Of a stretch of DNA of 9,455 bases, positions 1 through 5,733 are shown piece after piece. Location: the NCBI GenBank assembly GCA_017460265.1, contig JAFUBJ010000075.1:1-9455 (forward strand), given 5' to 3'. The notes below the pieces were generated by a model. It had not been told where the DNA came from. It ran no database searches and saw only the letters and a program-made list of their open reading frames with translations. The translations under genes were made by a program, and so were the position numbers. This DNA is from Atopobiaceae bacterium (GTDB lineage: Bacteria > Actinomycetota > Coriobacteriia > Coriobacteriales > Atopobiaceae). Position 1 is the stretch's first letter; each line of letters begins with the position of its first letter.

Positions 1-1
1 A

Positions 2-889
2 TTCTGCGCACAATATGGGCCTCGGGGCATCTGGATCGCATTCTTCCTCTCCATCTCGGCCTACTGCAACGCGGGCTTCGATATCTTGGGAAAGCATGAC
101 GTCCTCTTTCCCTCTCTCTCGGAGTTCGCCACCAGCCCCGTGATCTGCCTCACCATCTGCATGCTCATCATCGTTGGCGGCATCGGCTTTGCCACATGGA
201 GCGACATCAGCGAAAACAAGCTGCGCTTCAAGCACTACTCGCTTCAGAGCAAGATCATTCTGGTGTCCTCATTCTTTCTCATCACCGTTCCTGCCCTGTT
301 CTTCTTCATTTTTGAGTACCCCCACCTTCCCATGGCCGAGCGCCTCCTGGCCTCGCTCTTTCAGTCGATAACCCCCAGGACGGCTGGCTTCAACGTGGAG
401 GACATGTCGGTCATGACCGAGCCCGGACAGGCGCTCACCATCATCCTCATGCTCATCGGCGGCTCTCCCGGTTCCACCGCAGGAGGCATCAAGAACACGA
501 CGCTCGCCGTGTTGATGGCCAGCTTCTTATCCATTTGCTCTCGTCGAGACGAGGCCGACATCTTTGGCCGTCGCATCGGAGACGACGTCATCAAGCAGGC
601 TGGCGCCATCCTGACCATGTACGTGTCGCTGTCCCTGCTTGGGGCAACGGTGCTCTGCCTCATCGAGGACCTCCCCTACCTTGCCTGTCTCTTTGCGTGC
701 GTGTCCGCCATCGGAACGGTTGGCATGACCGTCGGAATCACGCCTCGGCTGCACACGGCCTCGCGTATCATTCTTATTGCCTACATGTTCATTGGGCGCG
801 TGGGCGGACTTACGCTCATCTATGCGGCAACCGAGAACCCCAAGAAGAACCCTGCCAAACTCCCGCGCGAGCACGTGACCGTTGGATAG
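2..889 (+). CDS. ktrB: KtrB/TrkH-family K+ transporter membrane subunit, 5'-truncated by window edge
   Basis: This is the membrane pore subunit of a Ktr/Trk-type K+ uptake system. It is open from the first base, so the N-terminal part lies outside the window; 295 residues are visible. The second pore-loop filter (CNAGFD) is at about 65-82, the third (TPRTAGFN) at 371-394 and the fourth (GTVGMTVGITP) at about 713-745. The Gly-rich gate-loop motif GGSPGSTAGG lies at 458-487. The closing segment GRVGGLTL and the short charged tail also fit the KtrB C-terminus. Several hydrophobic transmembrane stretches surround these motifs. The next gene, only 9 nt away in the same frame, encodes the matching RCK subunit, which supports a two-gene operon. 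A TTG at 86 is an internal codon, not a start. By family knowledge the protein is a dimeric, gated, Na+- or proton-linked K+ channel; ion coupling cannot be read from this fragment. Confidence 0.95.
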   Translation, partial: FCAQYGPRGIWIAFFLSISAYCNAGFDILGKHDVLFPSLSEFATSPVICLTICMLIIVGGIGFATWSDISENKLRFKHYSLQSKIILVSSFFLITVPALFFFIFEYPHLPMAERLLASLFQSITPRTAGFNVEDMSVMTEPGQALTIILMLIGGSPGSTAGGIKNTTLAVLMASFLSICSRRDEADIFGRRIGDDVIKQAGAILTMYVSLSLLGATVLCLIEDLPYLACLFACVSAIGTVGMTVGITPRLHTASRIILIAYMFIGRVGGLTLIYAATENPKKNPAKLPREHVTVG

Positions 890-898
890 GATGAAACT

Positions 899-1546
899 AT
901 GAAGTCTGTTTTGCTGATTGGTCTTGGACGCTTTGGCACCAACGTCGCCATCAAGCTGAATGAGCTCGACCACGAGGTCATGGCCATCGATTGCAACGAA
1001 GAGCGTGTGGACAACATACTGCCCATCGTCACCAATGCCCAAATCGGAGACAGCACCAACGAGGACTTTCTCGAGTCCCTTGGCATCGAGAACTATGACG
1101 TCTGCTTTGTTGCCATTGCGCACAACTTCCAAAGCGCTCTTGAGACCACGTCGCTGCTCAAGGAGATGGGCGCCAGGCTCGTCATCTCACGCGCGGAAAG
1201 CGACATCCAGAAGAAGTTTTTGCTGCGCAACGGCGCCGATGCGGTGGTCTTTCCAGAGGCGCAGATGGCCAGGTGGGCAGCCATGCGTTACTCGGCAGAC
1301 CACATCCTTGACTACATCGAGCTCGACGAAGGCCATTCGATTGTCGAGGTCTCCATGCCGCGCAGCTGGGTGGGCAAGACCCCCGGCCAGCTCGACATCC
1401 GGCGCAAGCATGGCGTCAACGTGCTCGCGCTTAGGCGTAACGGGCAAATGATCATGAACATCCAGGCGGATACGGTTTTTACCGCTGACTGTACCCTGCT
1501 GGTTTTGGGCGAGACACGCGCCCTACGACGCGCCTTTGACATCTAG
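899..1546 (+). CDS. ktrA: KtrA/TrkA-type K+ uptake regulatory subunit (RCK domain)
   Basis: This 215-residue cytosolic protein gates the KtrB pore by binding nucleotides. The N-terminal Rossmann RCK_N domain has the glycine motif GLGRFG at residues 8-13 and an acidic residue (D31) at the end of strand 2, as expected for NAD(H)- or ATP-binding RCK subunits. Residues from about 134 to 215 form the RCK_C (TrkA_C) domain. The length matches single-RCK KtrA proteins (about 220 aa) rather than the double-length TrkA of enterobacteria, so ktrA is the better name. The start is ATG 899, with GGATAGG overlapping the ktrB stop 8 nt upstream. The ATG at 891 opens only a three-codon frame. It is co-transcribed with ktrB. 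No c-di-AMP or other ligand can be inferred beyond family knowledge. Confidence 0.95.
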   Translation: MKSVLLIGLGRFGTNVAIKLNELDHEVMAIDCNEERVDNILPIVTNAQIGDSTNEDFLESLGIENYDVCFVAIAHNFQSALETTSLLKEMGARLVISRAESDIQKKFLLRNGADAVVFPEAQMARWAAMRYSADHILDYIELDEGHSIVEVSMPRSWVGKTPGQLDIRRKHGVNVLALRRNGQMIMNIQADTVFTADCTLLVLGETRALRRAFDI

Positions 1547-1566
1547 CAAACCCAAATTGCTATCAT
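1536..1566 (+). promoter_or_regulatory. Candidate promoter for the deaminase gene, overlapping the end of ktrA
   Basis: A perfect -35 hexamer TTGACA (1536-1541) lies in the last codons of ktrA. It is followed 19 bp later by an extended -10, TGC-TATCAT (1558-1566). A start of transcription near 1573 would leave a leader of about 27 nt before ATG 1600. The spacer is longer than the optimal 17 bp. A 6-bp inverted repeat, TAGCAA (1544-1549) and TTGCTA (1557-1562), overlaps the spacer and -10 and could be an operator or chance. Confidence 0.5.
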
Positions 1567-1599
1567 GCCTTTACTGTTAAGGTGTGGAAGGCGGGACGC

Positions 1600-4077
1600 A
1601 TGGAGGCATTCGGACAGTTCTATCTCGACAAGGAGAAGGACCTCGTCGTCGAGCTGTATCGCGACCAGGACGAGCTGCACTACGTGCTCAGGACGCCCAA
1701 CCACGGCACGGGCAACCTCATCACCAATCTGGCTTCCCTCTGTGGGCTTGAGCTGCATACCGATGAGGACGGCCTCAAGGTAATCCGTGGCACGCTCCCC
1801 TGCTACATCGACGGCGACAACCGCACGGTCTACGTCTTCCGCCTGCTCGACACGAAGGTCGCCAACATCTACCCCGACGGGCGCATCGAGCGGAAGGCGT
1901 CCATACCGGCCATCGCGAAGACCCTGATGAGCCAGACCAAGGACTATCGCCAGGACTTTCGCAAAACCGTCGTGAAGACCTACATCTTCCGCGAGTGCAA
2001 GTTCCGGACGGACCTGCACACCCACATGAACGCCAACCTCACCCCAGACGTCCTCATCGCCCTCGGCATCCATCACCAGATTCGCTACCCGCTCTACTAC
2101 ATCCGAAAGCTGGGGCTTCGCCTCTCGCCCGAGCAGGAGCAGCTCCTCGCGAAGCGCCGCGCCCAGACAGCCAAGCAGCTTCGCGACTCCCCGCTCAAGG
2201 GCAAGTTCCTGGAGCGCAGGATCGACGACGGGACGTTCCTGAACTTCGCCTCCCTCATTCTGGAGAACCTCGAGAACGCAGGGTGGAACATCCCCAGGAT
2301 CAGGGCGTCGCTTGCCATCATGAAGGACGGCCAGGCCGTCTTCACCAACCTCGAGAAGGTCTATCTGTACCGCTATGTCTTCTGCAAGGGCATGACCGCT
2401 GACGACCCGATCTTGCTCAGCGGCACCGAGCGCATCCCCGACCGCGAGATTGTCCAGGCGCTGAACGCGATGGCGCAGGACCGCAACAACCCGGCCTTTC
2501 GTGCTAACAGCATCTTCCAGGACAAGCTGCTGTGGATCGCGCGGAGCTACGCAAGGTGCGGCATTGACTATGCGGAGATATCCGACACCACCCTTGCGAA
2601 GCCCGAGGATGCGCCTCACATGCTAGCCGAGGTCCACGAGGTCATGCCGGCCATCAAGAAGGAGACCGGGGTCACACTGCGGTTCTTGGCAGCGATTCGG
2701 CGGACGCCTCTTACGATCGTTAAGGACCGGATCGCCTCGGACGACTTCATGCGCAAGAACCTGCAGGCAATACGCGCGGTTGCGGGAGACCCATACGTGG
2801 CGGGCAGCGACGTCGTTGGCGAGGAAATCAACGACATACGCGATCTGGCACCAGTGCTGGCGGAGCTCGACAGGATTGCGGCCGACCACCCCTCCTTCAC
2901 AATCCGCATCCATGCCGGAGAGAACGACGGCCTGCGAGACAACGTTGCCAATGCGATCAAATGCGTGCGCGAGGGCCTGGCACCTGGCCAGCCGATGCCG
3001 CTCGTCCGCATCGGCCACGGCCTTTACACCAGAAACCTCGCCTCGAACAAGGGACGGCAGCTGCTTGAAGACCTCCGCAACAGCGGTGCCGTGCTTGAGT
3101 TCCAGATTACCTCGAACGTTCGGCTGAACAACCTGAGCCAGCTGGAGCGCCATCCCCTGCGCCAGTATCTGGCGGCGGGGGTGCCCTGCGTGCAGGGAAC
3201 GGACGGTGGGGCCATCTACGGAACGGACTCCATCGACGAACAGCTTGCCCTCGAGACGATGCTCAATCTCTCGAAGGAGGAGCTCGTCGCCATGCATCGC
3301 GCCGAGGACGCGGTCCGCGCGAGGGGCCTTGCCGCCCTCGAAGAGAAGATGCGTGCCTTCATCGAGGAGGCAGGCTCAGATGACGTCGAGGCGTTCTACG
3401 CCGCAAAGATGCAGGAGCCGCAGCCGGCGGAAGAGACGCTCTTGGATCTCCCGGACACTAAGGACAGTTCTGCGGTCTTTTCGGATGTAATCGAGGAGCT
3501 GCCGCTGGACCGAGTGCCGGTGATCCTCATGGGCGGGTCTTTCAACAACGACCGCCACGTGACCAGACGCCTTCGTGAGGTCTGCGCCCTGCTGGACGAC
3601 GTCCTTGCCAAGGGAGATCCTAACAAGATGTTTTTGGTCATAGGCCACAGCCTCTCTGGCTACGAGCGCTATCTGGTCGAGCAGAACCGAGGACGCTTCG
3701 ACGTCTACGCCTTCGTACCGGCCCGCATCGGCAAGGAAGAGGCGGAGGGGCTGCTTCGGGCCGGAGTCCACATTCGACCCTCTATTGAGCCCAGCCCCAT
3801 GGGCATCTACAAGAGCGTTGCCTACGAGGTCTTCAAGCGCAGGCCCTCGGTCCTCATCGCGCTTGACGGCAATTCCTCCGGAGCAAACATGATCCAGGAC
3901 GCCAAGAACGGCAAGCGCAAGTGCCACATGTTCGTCCTTGACCGGAGGGGCATGCTGCGCGAAAAGGCCAAGGGGCTTGAGGGGTACGTGACCCTGTTTG
4001 GGACGGATGACGACCTGGCAGGCATGGTCTGCAGTGCCGTGGACATTTGCTATCCCGAGCGGTGGCTCCGGTCCTAG
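1600..4077 (+). CDS. Adenosine/AMP-deaminase-like metallohydrolase with C-terminal SLOG-like Rossmann domain
   Basis: This 825-residue protein is far longer than ordinary adenosine deaminase (about 340 aa). The central region (about 130-590) carries the deaminase active-site set. HxH zinc ligands are H140 and H142 (DLHTHMNANL). VAGSDVVGEE at about 400-409 matches the family's substrate-side glycine loop. HAGE supplies H438 and the catalytic E441, IGHG supplies H473, and GTDGG supplies the zinc ligand D535. The Asp that normally follows D535 (DDP) is Gly536. Residues 1-130 match nothing I recognise. Residues about 636-780 look like a Rossmann fold of the SLOG/LOG type (VILMGGSFNND, FLVIGHSLSG, IALDGNSSGANM). 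The start is ATG 1600, with AAGG 8 nt upstream; GTG 1582 is in frame but would leave almost no leader after the candidate promoter. Inference: it deaminates an adenine nucleoside or nucleotide and may sense a nucleotide through the tail. The true substrate is unknown. It appears monocistronic. Confidence 0.8.
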   Translation: MEAFGQFYLDKEKDLVVELYRDQDELHYVLRTPNHGTGNLITNLASLCGLELHTDEDGLKVIRGTLPCYIDGDNRTVYVFRLLDTKVANIYPDGRIERKASIPAIAKTLMSQTKDYRQDFRKTVVKTYIFRECKFRTDLHTHMNANLTPDVLIALGIHHQIRYPLYYIRKLGLRLSPEQEQLLAKRRAQTAKQLRDSPLKGKFLERRIDDGTFLNFASLILENLENAGWNIPRIRASLAIMKDGQAVFTNLEKVYLYRYVFCKGMTADDPILLSGTERIPDREIVQALNAMAQDRNNPAFRANSIFQDKLLWIARSYARCGIDYAEISDTTLAKPEDAPHMLAEVHEVMPAIKKETGVTLRFLAAIRRTPLTIVKDRIASDDFMRKNLQAIRAVAGDPYVAGSDVVGEEINDIRDLAPVLAELDRIAADHPSFTIRIHAGENDGLRDNVANAIKCVREGLAPGQPMPLVRIGHGLYTRNLASNKGRQLLEDLRNSGAVLEFQITSNVRLNNLSQLERHPLRQYLAAGVPCVQGTDGGAIYGTDSIDEQLALETMLNLSKEELVAMHRAEDAVRARGLAALEEKMRAFIEEAGSDDVEAFYAAKMQEPQPAEETLLDLPDTKDSSAVFSDVIEELPLDRVPVILMGGSFNNDRHVTRRLREVCALLDDVLAKGDPNKMFLVIGHSLSGYERYLVEQNRGRFDVYAFVPARIGKEEAEGLLRAGVHIRPSIEPSPMGIYKSVAYEVFKRRPSVLIALDGNSSGANMIQDAKNGKRKCHMFVLDRRGMLREKAKGLEGYVTLFGTDDDLAGMVCSAVDICYPERWLRS

Positions 4078-4105
4078 TAGAGAGTCACGCACTCGTCACA
4101 GACGC

Positions 4106-4139
4106 GACCGCCTCCAAGTGACATGACTTGGAGGCGGTT
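4106..4139 (+). terminator. Strong hairpin terminator between convergent genes
   Basis: A 13-bp perfect stem, ACCGCCTCCAAGT (4107-4119) with ACTTGGAGGCGGT (4126-4138), extended by one G-T pair, closes a 6-nt loop (GACATG). It sits 29 nt after the deaminase stop and 28 nt past the DUF4342 stop on the other strand, so it probably serves both. The T-run after it on the + strand is short (TTCGCTT) and there is none on the - strand, so termination efficiency is uncertain. Confidence 0.75.
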
Positions 4140-4166
4140 CGCTTGCGGGATGAGAGTCTTGCGGCG

Positions 4167-4853
4167 CTAGAGGTCGCGCTTGATGTCATCCGCCACGTCT
4201 GCAGCCTTGTCCATGACGGCGTTGACGTCGACCGTCATCGGGCTGGCTCCCTCAACGCGGTAGCGGAAGCCAAAGAACATGCCAATGATCATCAGCCACA
4301 GGGCAGCACCCCAGACAAGCAGGCCGATGACGACGATCAGCACGGGAAGGGCAAGGACCTGCTCGCCGTAGCGCTCGGCAATGAACGTCATCTTGAAGCC
4401 AGCGTCAATGACGTGCTTGACCTGCTCGGCAAAGGCATTGCATGCAGCGGTGAACTTGCCCTTGTTAGCTTCGCGCTTTGCCTGGGCAGCAGCTTTGCGA
4501 GCTGCCTTCTCGGCGTCACGGTCGTACTCGGAGTCGCTTTCCGGTTCGGGTTCGACTGCAGGCTCTTCCTTGGGCTCTGCCTCCGACTCGGCAGCAGGCT
4601 CAGCTTCTACCTCGGGCTCGGCCTCAGGCTCTTCCTCCATCTCGGGCTCGACCACCTCGGCCGCATCCTCAACAGCAGGCTCTCCAAAGAGAATCTCCTC
4701 GACAGCCTCGGCCGTATGAGCCATAGACTCACGCTCGATCGCGATGACGGCCTCCAGGACGTCGTAGTCGCAGGCCTCAAGTACCTCGCGGGCCTTCTCA
4801 TAGCTGACGTTGGTCTTCTCGCGAACCAGCTCAACCTTCTCCAGAGTCTCCAT
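4167..4853 (-). CDS. DUF4342 domain protein with UBA-like N-terminus and acidic linker
   Basis: The protein has 228 residues and three parts. Residues 1-42 (METLEKVELVREKTNVSYEK onward) resemble the UBA-like helical bundle found in DUF4342 proteins and at the N-terminus of EF-Ts. Residues about 58-113 are a low-complexity Glu/Pro/Ala linker, strongly acidic and probably disordered. Residues about 114-165 are basic and helical. A hydrophobic segment (about 167-195) follows, then a short hydrophilic end, as in the DUF4342 membrane part. The family's biochemical role is unknown; membrane location is inferred. The start is ATG 4853, preceded by GAAGGGA with 7 nt spacing. An in-frame ATG at 4904 adds 17 basic residues but would put this good ribosome binding site inside the gene. 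The long acidic insert between the two conserved parts looks unusual. It lies 159 nt after the SRAP gene, probably with its own promoter. Confidence 0.8.
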   Translation of the reverse strand: METLEKVELVREKTNVSYEKAREVLEACDYDVLEAVIAIERESMAHTAEAVEEILFGEPAVEDAAEVVEPEMEEEPEAEPEVEAEPAAESEAEPKEEPAVEPEPESDSEYDRDAEKAARKAAAQAKREANKGKFTAACNAFAEQVKHVIDAGFKMTFIAERYGEQVLALPVLIVVIGLLVWGAALWLMIIGMFFGFRYRVEGASPMTVDVNAVMDKAADVADDIKRDL

Positions 4854-5012
4854 GACCAAATCCCTTCTCTTCCTATTGGCTCTCTGCCATCTGACGAGAA
4901 CCATGATGGGATTCAGAAATGAAAGGCAGTGAAGGCAAAGATTAATCTCTGAGGAGTTTTTCGCTAATCTTTCCGGAATCGTTTTGGACCCTGCGCGAGA
5001 TGGTGCAGGGGG
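4854..5012. other. 159-nt gap between the SRAP and DUF4342 genes
   Basis: No gene is seen. It holds the GAAGGGA ribosome binding site of the DUF4342 gene (4861-4867). A perfect 10-bp AT-rich palindrome AGATTAATCT lies at 4939-4948, and TAATCT recurs at 4965-4970. On the - strand TAATCT could serve as a -10 with TTAGCG about 17 bp upstream as a poor -35, giving a weak promoter candidate for the DUF4342 gene. A short GC stem (CCCTGC/GCAGGG near 4989-5010) follows the SRAP stop but has no T-run, so I do not call it a terminator. Confidence 0.4.
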
Positions 5013-5663
5013 TCACGCGTCTTGTGTGGCGTCCAGCACGATTCGCGAGCGGTCGGCAAGGCTCGCAAATTCCGGGCCAAGCCATATGGACGACTCCCCC
5101 GGGGCAAGGACAAGAGGCATGCGGCTGTGCATCGGGGCAACGCTCGCGTTTGGTTCGGTGGTGACGATGGAGCAGCGGTCGTTCTGCCAGACGCCTGCAA
5201 GAAGGAACACCTGATGTCCAGGATAGGAGAAGCGCACTTGTGCGCCGCGTTGTGGCGGCATCCGCGTCCATGACTCGTAGAAGCTCCGCACCGGAATAAG
5301 ACAGCGACCGCTCTGTATAGGCTCGGCCCAAAGGCCCCTGCCCCAGCGTGCCTGCGAGAGCGCAGTATCGATGCGCGTGTTGAACACCAGCTTTGAACTG
5401 GCATTTGTTGATCCGTCAAAGCCCCAGGTGAGCTCCGTAGGCTCTAACGAGCCTTGCGGCGTGGGAACAAAGAGCGCGATCTTCTTTCCCGGGTAGGCGT
5501 CAGGCACCACCTCCCCAGGGTCTTGCCTGGGCACACGCGCCCTGCCCGATGTGCGCAGGGCCTTAAGCGCCTCGTAAAGGTCCGAGAGCCTCAGCGGCTC
5601 GATGCGATGGCACACAGGGACACCCCCCTCACGAGACGACGTCAGACAGATTCCACCCGCCAT
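5013..5663 (-). CDS. SRAP-family protein (YedK/HMCES-like) lacking the catalytic Cys2
   Basis: This 216-residue protein belongs to the SOS response-associated peptidase family, whose members crosslink to abasic sites in single-stranded DNA through the N-terminal Cys2. Family motifs are present: NTRIDT (N95, equivalent to YedK Asn75), RCLIPVRSFYESW (E130, equivalent to Glu105) and MHSRMPLVL (H179, equivalent to His160), plus IVTTEPN at 166-172. Length is normal for the family. The N-terminus reads MAGGICLT where the family has MCGRFxL, so position 2 is Ala and the nearest cysteine is C6. The start is ATG 5663, with AAAAGG 7 nt upstream. An in-frame ATG at 5744 would add 27 residues but has no family support and no Met-Cys either. 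Inference: either a non-crosslinking paralogue that still binds DNA, a degenerate gene, or a sequence error. It follows the helicase gene by 70 nt on the same strand. Confidence 0.85.
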   Translation of the reverse strand: MAGGICLTSSREGGVPVCHRIEPLRLSDLYEALKALRTSGRARVPRQDPGEVVPDAYPGKKIALFVPTPQGSLEPTELTWGFDGSTNASSKLVFNTRIDTALSQARWGRGLWAEPIQSGRCLIPVRSFYESWTRMPPQRGAQVRFSYPGHQVFLLAGVWQNDRCSIVTTEPNASVAPMHSRMPLVLAPGESSIWLGPEFASLADRSRIVLDATQDA

Positions 5664-5696
5664 TGTCTCACCTTTTCCGACGCACGACGGTGACAG

Positions 5697-5708
5697 ACCC
5701 GCGCGGGT
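5697..5708. repeat. Perfect 12-bp GC palindrome between the helicase and SRAP genes
   Basis: ACCCGCGCGGGT is its own reverse complement. It sits in the 70-nt gap, 34 nt upstream of the SRAP start. A second small palindrome, TGGTTCAACCA, lies at 5719-5729 just after the helicase stop. Either could be a protein-binding site or a weak hairpin; neither has a T-run that would make it a clear terminator. Confidence 0.35.
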
Positions 5709-5733
5709 GCCTCGAAGGTGGTTCAACCAGGTT

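Noticed and set aside
1609..1616. TTCGGACA, resembling an array arm, at the start of the deaminase gene
   Set aside because: It is a single half-site inside coding sequence (Ala-Phe-Gly-Gln codons) with no partner arm, consistent with chance.
1543..2619. 358-codon open frame on the - strand opposite the deaminase gene
   Set aside because: It is a mirror of the GC-rich codon pattern of the + strand gene, which has clear catalytic motifs. The antisense protein shows no recognisable domain.
1600..4077. RADAR defence system
   Set aside because: The large deaminase recalls RdrB, but no RdrA-type ATPase lies beside it and the SLOG-like tail is not part of described RADAR, so only a loose analogy is kept.
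4128..4922. 264-codon + strand frame with Leu/Gly-rich repeats opposite the DUF4342 gene
   Set aside because: The repetitive part is the antisense of the Glu/Pro linker. The - strand frame has domain matches and a ribosome binding site; this one has neither.
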